Source: Clostridiales bacterium (GTDB lineage Bacteria > Bacillota > Clostridia > Lachnospirales > Anaerotignaceae). From it: DNA of 43,125 nt. Position 1 is the first letter of the stretch; each line of letters begins with the position of its first letter. Shown piece by piece: positions 8,504-16,936 of this stretch. The stretch is from positions 1-43,125 of the forward strand of contig JAGZLR010000015.1 in the NCBI GenBank assembly GCA_018364635.1, given 5' to 3'. Below the pieces are notes generated by a model that searched no databases, was not told where the DNA came from, and saw only the letters and a program-made list of their open reading frames with translations. Position numbers and translations under genes: made by a program.

Positions 8504-9613
8504 TTATTTAGAAGCAAGGCCTGCTTTGAATGCATCGATCATCATAGGAACTACTTTAAATAAGTCTCCTGTGATTCCATAGTCAGCTACTTCAAAGATT
8601 GGTGCATCTGGGTTTTTGTTTACTGCGATAATGCATTCAGAATCTTGCATACCGGCTTTATGCTGGATGGCACCAGAAATACCTAACGCAATATAAATCT
8701 TAGGATGTACAGTCTTACCTGTCTGTCCTACCTGATGGTCTGCTGATAACCAGCCAGAATCGATTGTAGCACGGGAACCACCAACAACACCGCCTAAGAC
8801 ATCAGCTAATTCCTGAGCTAAAGCAATACCTTTTTCAACATCTTTGCTGATACCACGTCCTACAGAAACAACAACATCAGCACCAATTAAGTCTACCATA
8901 TGTTTTGCTTCTTTTACAACTTCCAATACTGTTGTAATACAATCAGCCTCTGTCAAAGAGAAGGATGGTTTGATAATCTGGCAAGCTTCTGCCTTTGCAG
9001 CGTCAAAAGGAGCTTTTTTCATAACACCTGGACGAACAGTAGCCATTGCTGGACGGAATCTTGGACAGATGATTGTAGCCATTAAGTGTCCACCGAACGC
9101 TGGACGAGTCATCTTCAGGTTTCTGTCTTCCATATTCCATTTTGTGCCATCCACATCCAGTGTAGAGCTTTCTCTAAGGAAATCTTTGTATTTTTCAACA
9201 TCTACATCCAGATGTGTACAGTCTGCACACAGACCAGTATGTAAACGTGCAGCGCAACGAGGTCCAATATCACGACCAATATTTGTAGCACCGATTAAAA
9301 ATACTTCTGGTTTTAATTCAGAAACTACATCGCAGATAACCTTTGCATATGCATCTGTTGTATAGTTCTTTAATAATGGATGTTCGCAAACAATTACTTT
9401 ATCTGCGCCATAACCGCCAAGTTCTTTTGCAAGGCCCTCTACATTGTCTCCAAGAAGAAGTCCACAAAGTTCAGTATTTAATTCATCAGCTAACTTACGG
9501 CCTTCAGAGATCAGTTCAAAATCAGTTGGCATTAATTTACCCTGACGCTGTTCACAGAATACCCAAACGCCTTTGAAAGCATCAAGTTGTGTACTGTTAT
9601 ATGATGTATCCAT
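8504..9613 (-). CDS. etfA: Electron transfer flavoprotein, alpha subunit
   Basis: EtfA carries one FAD and pairs with EtfB to pass electrons to butyryl-CoA dehydrogenase. The 369-residue protein has a short N-terminal extension, the alpha domain I (GADKVIVCEHP; GATNIGRDIGPRCAARL), and the C-terminal FAD domain with VGRGISKD, GGSRATIDSGW, HQVGQTGKTV and GISGAIQHKAGM. In the clostridial complex Bcd-EtfAB, NADH oxidation drives crotonyl-CoA and ferredoxin reduction together by flavin-based bifurcation. The operon context fits this type, but bifurcation is not proven by sequence alone. It is 20 bases after etfB and ends the operon. Confidence 0.93.
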   Translation of the reverse strand: MDTSYNSTQLDAFKGVWVFCEQRQGKLMPTDFELISEGRKLADELNTELCGLLLGDNVEGLAKELGGYGADKVIVCEHPLLKNYTTDAYAKVICDVVSELKPEVFLIGATNIGRDIGPRCAARLHTGLCADCTHLDVDVEKYKDFLRESSTLDVDGTKWNMEDRNLKMTRPAFGGHLMATIICPRFRPAMATVRPGVMKKAPFDAAKAEACQIIKPSFSLTEADCITTVLEVVKEAKHMVDLIGADVVVSVGRGISKDVEKGIALAQELADVLGGVVGGSRATIDSGWLSADHQVGQTGKTVHPKIYIALGISGAIQHKAGMQDSECIIAVNKNPDAPIFEVADYGITGDLFKVVPMMIDAFKAGLASK

Positions 9614-9633
9614 TGATAATATTCTCCTTTCAC

Positions 9634-10434
9634 TTAGATAATGTGTTTCTTAAGCAAAATGTTTGTCAGTTCTTCACAAGTTGCTTTGTCTGCGCCTTCA
9701 AGCATTGTTCCAACACCCTTCTGCGGAGGTGTGAAGGACTTGAAGATATTTGTAGGGGAACCTTTTAAACCGATTGTTGTAAGGTCGATCAATGGTTCAT
9801 CTTTTAATGTCTCATAGTTATATACATGTAATGGTTTGCTGTAAGCATCCATAACACCGCTAACGCTCATATATCTAGGTGTATTTAATTCCTTAATGCA
9901 AGTCAGAAGGCATGGTGTAGGAGCTTCAATCATCATATAGCCATCTTCCAGAGCACGTTTGCAAATAACCTTACCATTTTCAAATTTCAATTCAGCAACA
10001 TAAGAAATCTGTGGTAAATTCAGTTTTTCTGCAATCTGAGGACCAACCTGAGCTGTATCACCATCGATTGCCTGACGTCCGCAGAATACGATATCATCTT
10101 TTTCAAGGCCAAGTTTTGTCAAAGCAGCAGCGAGAATCTGGCTTGTAGCATAAGTATCAGATCCACCAAACTCACGTGCAGAAACTAAGATACCCTCATC
10201 AACACCCATAGCCATAACTTCACGAAGCATTCCTTCTGCTGGTGGAGGTCCCATAGTAACAGCAATTACTTTACAGCCTGTTTCATCTTTTAATTTCAGC
10301 GCTTCCTCAATTGCGTTTTTGTCGTCTGGGTTAATGATTGTTAACATGGACGCACGATTTAATGTACCATCAGGGTTTACAGCAACCTTACCTGAAGTAT
10401 CTGGCACCTGTTTTATACATACAACTATTTTCAT
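9634..10434 (-). CDS. etfB: Electron transfer flavoprotein, beta subunit
   Basis: EtfB is the partner of EtfA and, in the bifurcating clostridial type, holds the second FAD where NADH is oxidised. The start at 10434 gives the family's usual MKIVVCIKQVPDT. An ATG seven codons upstream overlaps the AAAGGAG ribosome site and is unlikely. The 266 residues include NPDDKNAIEEAL, VTMGPPPAEG, and CGRQAIDGDTAQVGPQIAE, the pattern of bifurcating homologues such as that of Acidaminococcus. It lies 55 bases after bcd in the same operon. Confidence 0.93.
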   Translation of the reverse strand: MKIVVCIKQVPDTSGKVAVNPDGTLNRASMLTIINPDDKNAIEEALKLKDETGCKVIAVTMGPPPAEGMLREVMAMGVDEGILVSAREFGGSDTYATSQILAAALTKLGLEKDDIVFCGRQAIDGDTAQVGPQIAEKLNLPQISYVAELKFENGKVICKRALEDGYMMIEAPTPCLLTCIKELNTPRYMSVSGVMDAYSKPLHVYNYETLKDEPLIDLTTIGLKGSPTNIFKSFTPPQKGVGTMLEGADKATCEELTNILLKKHII

Positions 10435-10489
10435 GGTTGTTTGTTCTCCTTTCATGTTATCTTTTCATATTTAGTCAGAGTGATTATTC

Positions 10490-11632
10490 TTATTTCAATT
10501 TAAGGTAAGAAGAGATGACCATCTTCTGTACTTCTGAAGTACCTTCATAGATTTCTGTAATCTTTGCATCTCTCATCATTCTTTCCATTGGATAATCTCT
10601 TGTGTATCCATAACCACCAAATAACTGGAGGCATCTTCTTGTTACATCACTTGCTGTATCAGCAGCAAATAATTTAGCCATTGCTGCTAAGTGGCTGTAT
10701 TTTTCATGAGCATCCTTTGCACAAGCTGCTCTACGAACGAGAAGCTGAGCTGCATCAGTAGCTGTTTTCATTTCAGCAAGTTCGAACTGTGTATTCTGGA
10801 ACTGACCAATCTTCTTTCCAAACTGTTTTCTCTCCAGAACATATTTTACAGTTTCGTCAATTGCACCTTCTGCAATACCTAAAGCCTGGGAAGCGATACC
10901 AATACGGCCACCATCCAGTGTCATCATAGCGATCTTAAAGCCTTCGCCCACTTTGCCAAGAAGGTTTTCTTTTGGAATTCTACAATCTTCAAAAATCAAC
11001 TCATAAGTTGCAGAACCTTTGATACCCATTTTCTTTTCTTTCTTACCAAAAGAGAATCCTGGTGTACCTTTTTCTACAATAAATGCAGAGATACCATGGT
11101 TGCCCTTGGATTTGTCTGTCATAGCAATAATTACATATGTATCAGCATAGTAACCATTTGTAATGAACACTTTTGTTCCGTTAAGTACATACTCGTCACC
11201 ATCAAGAACTGCTGTTGTCTGCTGCATGGAAGCGTCAGTACCAGCACCAGGCTCTGTCAGACCAAAAGCACCAAGTTTTTCACCTTTTGCCAATGGCACA
11301 AGATATTTCTGTTTCTGTTCTTCTGTACCAAACTCAAAAATTGGCCAGCAGCAAAGAGATGTATGAGCAGAAATAATAACAGCTGAAGTTGCACAAACTT
11401 TAGCCATTTCTTCTACACACATGGAGTAAGCTAAATTGTCAGCACCAGCGCCGCCGTATTCCTTAGGGAATGGAATACCTAAGAAACCATATTTAGCGAA
11501 CTTTTTAACAGTTTCTACAGGAAATTTTTCCTCTTCGTCAACTTCTTCAGCAAGAGGTTTTACTTCTGTCTCTGCAAAACTCTTGTAGAGTTCTTGTAAT
11601 AACTTGTGTTCTTTGGATAATGTAAAATCCAT
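10490..11632 (-). CDS. bcd: Butyryl-CoA dehydrogenase (short-chain acyl-CoA dehydrogenase)
   Basis: Bcd reduces crotonyl-CoA to butyryl-CoA with electrons from EtfAB. The 380-residue protein shows the full acyl-CoA dehydrogenase fold: N-terminal helical domain, central beta domain with FGLTEPGAGTD and FITNGYYADTYVI, and C-terminal helices with QLFGGYGYTRDYPMERMMRD and the catalytic Glu363 in IYEGTSE. It leads an operon with etfB and etfA, as in butyrate producers. The related acryloyl-CoA reductase of Clostridium propionicum has the same three-subunit design. The nearby hbd favours butyryl-CoA, but substrate choice is not certain from sequence. Confidence 0.9.
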   Translation of the reverse strand: MDFTLSKEHKLLQELYKSFAETEVKPLAEEVDEEEKFPVETVKKFAKYGFLGIPFPKEYGGAGADNLAYSMCVEEMAKVCATSAVIISAHTSLCCWPIFEFGTEEQKQKYLVPLAKGEKLGAFGLTEPGAGTDASMQQTTAVLDGDEYVLNGTKVFITNGYYADTYVIIAMTDKSKGNHGISAFIVEKGTPGFSFGKKEKKMGIKGSATYELIFEDCRIPKENLLGKVGEGFKIAMMTLDGGRIGIASQALGIAEGAIDETVKYVLERKQFGKKIGQFQNTQFELAEMKTATDAAQLLVRRAACAKDAHEKYSHLAAMAKLFAADTASDVTRRCLQLFGGYGYTRDYPMERMMRDAKITEIYEGTSEVQKMVISSYLKLK

Positions 11633-11686
11633 TTCTTTTCCTCCTTTTGGTATCTATAAAAAATAGATAAAATAACTGCCATTCTT

Positions 11687-11740
11687 CTAATCCTTGTGCA
11701 AATCTATTTTGGAAGGATTTGTACATGGATAGTAATGCAT
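11687..11740 (-). CDS. Possible 17-residue upstream ORF in the bcd leader
   Basis: Within the leader of about 155 bases between the bcd promoter and the bcd ATG, an ATG at 11740 opens a frame reading MHYYPCTNPSKIDLHKD and ending at TAG 11689-11687. A GAGAG element about 9 bases before it is only a weak ribosome site. The leader is otherwise structured: a 6-bp hairpin with loop GTGG before the ORF, a 7-bp hairpin AATCCTT/AAGGATT inside its 3' half, and TATCTAT/ATAGATA just before the bcd AAAGGAGG. The structures are seen; a regulatory role is inference. Confidence 0.3.
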   Translation of the reverse strand: MHYYPCTNPSKIDLHKD

Positions 11741-11793
11741 AACTTCAAAAATCTCTCACCACTGAAAGCTGTTGAAATTATACCTCTGATAAT

Positions 11794-11821
11794 ATTATAT
11801 CAATCTTTTATATACTGTCAA
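11794..11821 (-). promoter_or_regulatory. Strong promoter of the bcd-etfB-etfA operon
   Basis: On the minus strand a perfect TTGACA (11821-11816) and a perfect TATAAT (11799-11794) stand 16 bases apart, the best sigma-A promoter in the window. That suits a heavily expressed fermentation operon. No Rex-type TTGTTAA-N4-TTAACAA site was seen near it. Confidence 0.85.
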
Positions 11822-11883
11822 GCTAATAAATAACTGACTTTTTATAAGATTCTTATTAATTTTTCTAGAAATTGTGAACTAAC

Positions 11884-12426
11884 TTATCTCAAATTTTTCA
11901 CAAAAATAGGTGTGTACACCATTTTAGGACCTTGGCGGATACTACTCATCAAAGAAATTTGAGACACTTCAAAGGTCTTTTTCTCCATAGGGATATTAGA
12001 AAGAACCTTTTGTGGCTTTCCATAAAGAGCCACTTCCCTTCCCAGCGTAATGTGTGGTGATAGTCCCTTTTTATCCCGTGAAAATCCCTGTTGTTCCAAA
12101 GCATTTTCCAGCGATTTAAAAAGATGAACTAAAGGACGGCTTTCTTCTAACCCTGCCCACACAATCGATGTTTCTCCTCTGGAAAATGAACCCAGACGAG
12201 AAATCGTAAGTGGAAAACGTCTCTCTTTGACCGCCGTAAAAGCTACAGCCTCTGAAATGGAAGGGATATCACTTTGATCCACTTCTCCAAGAAACCTAAG
12301 CGTAATATGAAAATTTTCAGATAGCACAAAATTGCCACGACTTGCCCATCCTTTGACCCTACTCTGTAACCCAGTCAGCATTTCCTTTACAGAAGAATCC
12401 AGCTCAATCGCAATAAATACTCTCAT
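11884..12426 (-). CDS. thpR: RNA 2',3'-cyclic phosphodiesterase (ThpR/LigT, 2H family)
   Basis: The 180-residue protein belongs to the 2H phosphoesterases, which open 2',3'-cyclic phosphate RNA ends (or ligate 2'-5' in vitro). Both catalytic motifs are present: FHITLRFLGEV near residue 45 and SPHITLGREV near residue 125. The N-terminal MRVFIAIELD is also typical. The ribosome site (GAAGG close to the ATG) is modest. It lies downstream of transketolase, beyond a terminator hairpin, so it may depend on read-through; no separate promoter was recognised. Confidence 0.9.
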   Translation of the reverse strand: MRVFIAIELDSSVKEMLTGLQSRVKGWASRGNFVLSENFHITLRFLGEVDQSDIPSISEAVAFTAVKERRFPLTISRLGSFSRGETSIVWAGLEESRPLVHLFKSLENALEQQGFSRDKKGLSPHITLGREVALYGKPQKVLSNIPMEKKTFEVSQISLMSSIRQGPKMVYTPIFVKNLR

Positions 12427-12457
12427 CTGCCTTCACCTATACCATTCTTTTCTAAGG

Positions 12458-12491
12458 AGAAAAAGGCACAGGGAAAACCCATGCCTTTCTC
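12458..12491 (-). terminator. Terminator between transketolase and thpR
   Basis: On the minus strand GAGAAAGGCA and TGCCTTTTTCTC pair around an inner GGG/CCC arm, giving a hairpin right after the transketolase stop, with a T-rich 3' arm (TTTTTCTCC). Confidence 0.7.
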
Positions 12492-12494
12492 TTC

Positions 12495-14477
12495 TTATTT
12501 TCCTAATATTTTTAATACTTTCTCCACAACTGCTTCTACCGTAAAGCCAAAATCTTGAAACAAAGATTTTGCCGGAGCAGAAGCACCAAAAGAGTCAATA
12601 GAAATAATCTCTCCATCCATACCTACATATTTATGCCATCCGAAAGCACTGCCTGCCTCTACAGCAACACGGGCACGAACTCCTTTTGGAAGAACAGACT
12701 CTTTATAAGCTTCACTTTGTTCCTCAAAAATTTCCCAACAAGGCATACTAACAACACGGGCACGAATTCCTTTTTCTTTTAATACATCATAAGCGTCATA
12801 AATCAAAGAAACTTCTGAGCCGCTTGCCATAAGAATTACCTCTGGATTCTCGCTATCTTTTAAAATATAGGCACCCTTTATCGCTTCTTTACCTGTTTCT
12901 TTTAAGAGAGGAAGTGTTTGTCTTGTTAAGACAAGACCTGTAGGCCCCTGTGTTCTGGTTAAAGCAGCATACCATGCTGCTGCAGTCTCTTTTGTATCAC
13001 ATGGACGGAACACTGTATAGTTTGGCATACTTCTTAGCGCAGCCAAATGCTCTACTGGCTGGTGTGTCGGACCATCCTCGCCAACCCCAATACTGTCATG
13101 AGTAAAAATACTAATTACAGGTAGTCCCATTAATGCCTGCATACGAAGACCTGATTTCATATAGTCACTAAATACAAAAAATCCTGCGATATAAGGTCTT
13201 AAGCCACCATGAAGATACATACCACTTGCAATAGCTGTCATTGCAAATTCTCTAATGCCAAAATGTAAATTGGATCCTGTTGGTTCTTCCGGGGAATAAT
13301 ATTTCCTGTCTTTCATCTTTGATTTATTAGAGGGAGCCAAATCAGCAGAACCGCCAATTAAATTTGGCACCAATGCAGCTACTTTGTTCAGCACCTTTTC
13401 AGAAGAAGCTCTTGTTGCTAAATCTCCTTCATAGGTCCAGAAATCTTCGTTGGAAAGTAAATCTATTGGAAGTTCCAAACTATGCCAACTTTCCCATTGT
13501 GCCGCTTCTTGAGGGTATGTCTTTTTGTATTCCTCAAATAATGCATTCCACTTTTCTTCTTCTTTTTTGGCTTTTTCGCCAAAACCAGTCATTTCTGCTC
13601 TAACTTCTTCTGGAACATAGAAAGCTTCTTCATAGTTCCATCCAAGATTTTTCTTTGTCAGTTGCAGCTCCTCTTCACCCAAAGGTTCTCCATGGGCTGA
13701 AGCCTTTCCCTGTTTATTAGGCGCGCCATAACCGATTTGTGTCTTAATAATAATCAGAGACGGTTTCTTTACCTCTTCTTTTGCGGAGGCGATCGCCTTT
13801 TCTATCCTATCAACATCATTTCCATCTTCAACCTCTAGAACCTGCCAACCATAGGCCTCAAATCGTTTTGCCACATCCTCTTGGAACGCAGTCTCTGTGC
13901 TGCCTTCAATTGTGATCCCATTTGAATCATAAAGAAGAATCATCTTTCCTAACTGGAGCGTACCAGCTAGGCTAGCCGCCTCTGCACTAACACCCTCCAT
14001 AAGACACCCATCACCACAAAGCGCATAGGTATAGTGGTCAACAATTGGATAACCTGGTTTATTAAACTTTGCTGCCAAATAAGCCTCAGCCCACGCCATA
14101 CCTACTGCATTTGCAACGCCTTGGCCTAATGGCCCTGTCGTCGTCTCCACACCCTTTGTATGCTTATATTCTGGATGTCCTGGCGTTAAACTTCCCTTCT
14201 GGCGGAAATTTTTTAAATCTTCTATTGTAAGACCATAGCCGAATAAATGAAGAAGAGAGTATAAAAGCATAGATCCATGGCCGGCAGAAAGCACAAATCT
14301 ATCTCGGTCTGTCCAATCAGGGTTTGCCGGATTATGCTTCATTGCCTTTGCCCACAATGTATACGCAGCAGCAGCAGACCCCATCGGTAGTCCTGGATGT
14401 CCTGAATTTGCCTTTTGAATCGCCTCTGCGGATAAAATTCGAATGGTATTTATCGTCAATTGATCTGTATTTGTCAT
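12495..14477 (-). CDS. tkt: Transketolase
   Basis: Transketolase moves two-carbon units between sugar phosphates using thiamine diphosphate. Family motifs visible in the 660 residues are SGHPGLPMGSA, RFVLSAGHGSMLLYSLLHL, GPLGQGVANAVGMAWAE, the ThDP/Mg site GDGCLMEG (about 155-162), GGSADLAPSNK, HFGIREFAMTAIASGM and HDSIGVGEDGPTHQPVEHL. The start at 14477 was chosen because GGAGG is 10 bases upstream of it, whereas the ATG three codons earlier is only 1 base from the same site. The gene follows transaldolase by 18 bases, forming a non-oxidative pentose phosphate operon. Confidence 0.95.
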   Translation of the reverse strand: MTNTDQLTINTIRILSAEAIQKANSGHPGLPMGSAAAAYTLWAKAMKHNPANPDWTDRDRFVLSAGHGSMLLYSLLHLFGYGLTIEDLKNFRQKGSLTPGHPEYKHTKGVETTTGPLGQGVANAVGMAWAEAYLAAKFNKPGYPIVDHYTYALCGDGCLMEGVSAEAASLAGTLQLGKMILLYDSNGITIEGSTETAFQEDVAKRFEAYGWQVLEVEDGNDVDRIEKAIASAKEEVKKPSLIIIKTQIGYGAPNKQGKASAHGEPLGEEELQLTKKNLGWNYEEAFYVPEEVRAEMTGFGEKAKKEEEKWNALFEEYKKTYPQEAAQWESWHSLELPIDLLSNEDFWTYEGDLATRASSEKVLNKVAALVPNLIGGSADLAPSNKSKMKDRKYYSPEEPTGSNLHFGIREFAMTAIASGMYLHGGLRPYIAGFFVFSDYMKSGLRMQALMGLPVISIFTHDSIGVGEDGPTHQPVEHLAALRSMPNYTVFRPCDTKETAAAWYAALTRTQGPTGLVLTRQTLPLLKETGKEAIKGAYILKDSENPEVILMASGSEVSLIYDAYDVLKEKGIRARVVSMPCWEIFEEQSEAYKESVLPKGVRARVAVEAGSAFGWHKYVGMDGEIISIDSFGASAPAKSLFQDFGFTVEAVVEKVLKILGK

Positions 14478-14495
14478 AGGGTTCATACCTCCGCG

Positions 14496-15143
14496 TTATT
14501 TTTTAGGAACAGTCTCCCAATCTTTTAGGAATCTTTCAATACCGATATCGGTTAGAGGATGTTTGATCATCTGCATGATAACTTTATATGGCACTGTAGC
14601 GATATCACAGCCCAGTCTAGCAGCATCAATCACATGAAGCGGATTTCTAATACTTGCAGCAATGATTTCTGTTTCTATCCCATGAGCAGAGAAAATATCC
14701 ACTACCTCTTCAATCAACTCCATTCCAACACTTCCGATATCGTCAATTCTTCCCAAAAATGGGCTAACATATGTTGCCCCTGCTCTTGCTGCCAAAAGGG
14801 CCTGCGCCGCAGAAAAAATAAGAGTCACATTGGTGTGGATGCCTTCTGAAGAAAGTATTTTTACCGCTTTTAACCCTTCTGCTGTCATAGGAATTTTAAT
14901 AACAATATTTTTATGAATCTTTACTAATTCTCTTGCCTCTTTTACCATGCCTTCATGATCCATGCTGATTACTTCAGCACTAATAGGGCCATCTACGATA
15001 GAAGTGATTTCCTTTACCACTTCAATAAAATCTCGACCTTCCTTGGCAATTAAAGATGGGTTTGTTGTAACACCACAGATTACTCCTAAATCATTTGCTT
15101 CTTTAATTTCATTTACATTCGCTGTGTCGATAAATAATTTCAC
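14496..15143 (-). CDS. tal: Transaldolase (small TalC/FSA-type subfamily)
   Basis: This 215-residue TIM barrel moves dihydroxyacetone units in the pentose phosphate pathway. The Schiff-base lysine is Lys83 in IVIKIP, and TTNPS near residue 26 is the family signature. In the related fructose-6-phosphate aldolase FsaA, Gln59 and Tyr131 mark the aldolase; here the matching positions are Glu57 (SAEV) and Phe129 (SPFLGR), the transaldolase pattern. The start is GTG, supported by AAAGGAGG 7 bases upstream. It leads the operon with tkt from its own promoter. Confidence 0.92.
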   Translation of the reverse strand: MKLFIDTANVNEIKEANDLGVICGVTTNPSLIAKEGRDFIEVVKEITSIVDGPISAEVISMDHEGMVKEARELVKIHKNIVIKIPMTAEGLKAVKILSSEGIHTNVTLIFSAAQALLAARAGATYVSPFLGRIDDIGSVGMELIEEVVDIFSAHGIETEIIAASIRNPLHVIDAARLGCDIATVPYKVIMQMIKHPLTDIGIERFLKDWETVPKK

Positions 15144-15197
15144 AGTAAATCCTCCTTTGTTTGCTGGGATTATTCTAACTTATACCTTACCATCTCA

Positions 15198-15226
15198 ATT
15201 CTAAATCATTGCACTTTCAAAATCAA
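15198..15226 (-). promoter_or_regulatory. Predicted promoter of tal-tkt
   Basis: On the minus strand TTGATT (15226-15221), a 17-base spacer and TAGAAT (15203-15198) make a good sigma-A promoter about 50 bases before the tal start. Confidence 0.65.
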
Positions 15227-15327
15227 CCACTTTTTCTAACAAATATCATACTTCAGTGGATTCCATCATACATTTTTCACAAAATTACTTAACATTTAAA
15301 CGATTCTCTATGCCTTTCCTCTTTATT

Positions 15328-15363
15328 CGTAAAATATAAAAACGCATCCAAAAAGGATGCGTT
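15328..15363 (-). terminator. Terminator after thrC
   Basis: The perfect hairpin AACGCATCC (15341-15349) / GGATGCGTT (15355-15363) is followed on the minus strand by TTTTTATATTTTAC and lies 5 bases beyond the thrC stop. Confidence 0.88.
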
Positions 15364-15368
15364 CATCT

Positions 15369-16835
15369 TTATTCAACAATTAGCTGATTTTTCACAAAAG
15401 CCTTGATTTTATCTCTATCACAGACATGGTTATGCATAATTGGCCTTTGGTCAATACCACGAATTGGTTTTGGAATAGGAACACCAGAAAGCACTTCTAA
15501 ATCATTCATCAAAGTAAATGGATCTCCATCCGCATATTTTTGATCAATAGCCCGCATAACATCCTTTGTAAATTTATAAGGGCTAGCCGTAGAGATAATC
15601 ACTGTAGGCGTAAGATCCCCTGTCTTTCTCTTATACTTTTCATAAGAAGCATAGGCAACAGCTGTATGAGTATCCATGACATAATGATTCTTTTCATACA
15701 TATCACGAATTGCAGAGAAAGTTTCTTCCTCTGTAGCATATTCTCCATCGAATTCGCTAGTATCTGCCTCTATGCTGTATGCACCTTTCTGTTTTAATGC
15801 CTCCATCAAATCTTTTGTCTTTTCCTGACCAACCATCTTACAGATCAATCTTTCTAAATTACTGGAAATCAAAATATCCATAGACGGTGAAACAGTTACT
15901 TCAAAAGCTCTATTTCGATCATAGGTCCCTGTACTGAAAAAATCAAAAAGCACTTTATTGTCATTAGAGGCACAGATAAATTGCTTCACCGGAAGGCCCA
16001 TGCACTTTGCATAATAACCTGCAAGAATATTTCCAAAGTTCCCTGTTGGTACCGTAATATTGATTGTTTCATGTAGCTTTATCTGGCCCTGAGAAACCAT
16101 TTGCAGATAAGCATAAAAATAATATACAATCTGAGGTACGAGCCGACCGATATTGATGGAGTTTGCTGATGAGAAACAATATCCTTTTTCACCTAGCTCT
16201 TTTACTAGCTGGTCGTCTGTAAAAATGCTTTTCACTGCACTCTGTGCATCATCAAAGTTACCACGAATTCCACAAACACAAGTATTTCTGCCTTCCTGTG
16301 TTGTCATTTGAAGTTTCTGTACAGGGCTAACACCGTCTTCTGGAAAAAATACAATAATTCTTGTGCCGTCAACACCCGCAAATCCTTCTAAAGCTGCTTT
16401 ACCTGTATCACCAGAAGTTGCAGTAAGGATGACTATTTCCTTATCAATTTTATTTTTTCTTGCCGCAGTCTTCATCAAATATGGAAGGATCGAAAGAGCC
16501 ATATCCTTAAACGCAATGGTTCGGCCATGAAAAAGCTCTAAAAAGGAAACATCTCCTTTCTTTTTTAATGGAGCAATCGCAGAATCGTCAAACTTTTCGT
16601 CATAGGCACCATTGATGCAGTGTCTCAATTCCTCTTGCGTAAAATCTGTAAAATATAGTTTCATAACCTCATAGGCAAGGTCTCTATAGTTAAGATTGAT
16701 GAGATTTTCCAAAGGCTGATCCATAGACGGAATCTTCTCTGGAATAAATAAGCCGCCATCCTCACAAATCCCCTTTAAAATTGCCTGAGACGCTGTTGCC
16801 TGAATCTCTTTATTTCTTGTACCAATATATTTCAT
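15369..16835 (-). CDS. thrC: Threonine synthase (long, PLP-dependent form)
   Basis: ThrC turns O-phospho-L-homoserine into threonine. The 488 residues include FHGRTIAFKDMAL with the PLP lysine (Lys110 from the chosen start), LTATSGDTGKAAL, FFPEDGVSPVQKLQM and NITVPTGNFGNILAGYYAK, the pattern of the long enterobacterial/yeast-type enzyme with an N-terminal YIGTRN start. The start at 16835 was chosen because AAGGGA lies 8 bases upstream of it and overlaps the ATG three codons earlier. It is a single-gene unit with its own promoter and terminator; no T-box or threonine attenuator was seen. Confidence 0.94.
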   Translation of the reverse strand: MKYIGTRNKEIQATASQAILKGICEDGGLFIPEKIPSMDQPLENLINLNYRDLAYEVMKLYFTDFTQEELRHCINGAYDEKFDDSAIAPLKKKGDVSFLELFHGRTIAFKDMALSILPYLMKTAARKNKIDKEIVILTATSGDTGKAALEGFAGVDGTRIIVFFPEDGVSPVQKLQMTTQEGRNTCVCGIRGNFDDAQSAVKSIFTDDQLVKELGEKGYCFSSANSINIGRLVPQIVYYFYAYLQMVSQGQIKLHETINITVPTGNFGNILAGYYAKCMGLPVKQFICASNDNKVLFDFFSTGTYDRNRAFEVTVSPSMDILISSNLERLICKMVGQEKTKDLMEALKQKGAYSIEADTSEFDGEYATEEETFSAIRDMYEKNHYVMDTHTAVAYASYEKYKRKTGDLTPTVIISTASPYKFTKDVMRAIDQKYADGDPFTLMNDLEVLSGVPIPKPIRGIDQRPIMHNHVCDRDKIKAFVKNQLIVE

Positions 16836-16875
16836 TTCTATCATCCCTTTTTCTTAGTCATCAGTGCATAATTTA

Positions 16876-16903
16876 TATTTACAGATAAGAGAGAATTTGT
16901 CAA
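16876..16903 (-). promoter_or_regulatory. Predicted thrC promoter
   Basis: On the minus strand a perfect TTGACA (16903-16898) precedes a weak TAAATA (16881-16876) by 16 bases. An alternative -10, TATAAA, is 20 bases away. Either would place the start of transcription about 25-35 bases before thrC. Confidence 0.55.
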
Positions 16904-16936
16904 GATAAAAATACAAATGTCCGTCTTAAAAAGACA

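Noticed and set aside
8844..9365. 173-codon plus-strand ORF opposite etfA
   Set aside because: It lies wholly antisense to a well-supported gene, has no ribosome site, and its composition reflects the codon bias of etfA.
16836..16936. T-box or threonine attenuator before thrC
   Set aside because: The upstream space is under 100 bases, with no T-box core, no antiterminator and no Thr-codon run.
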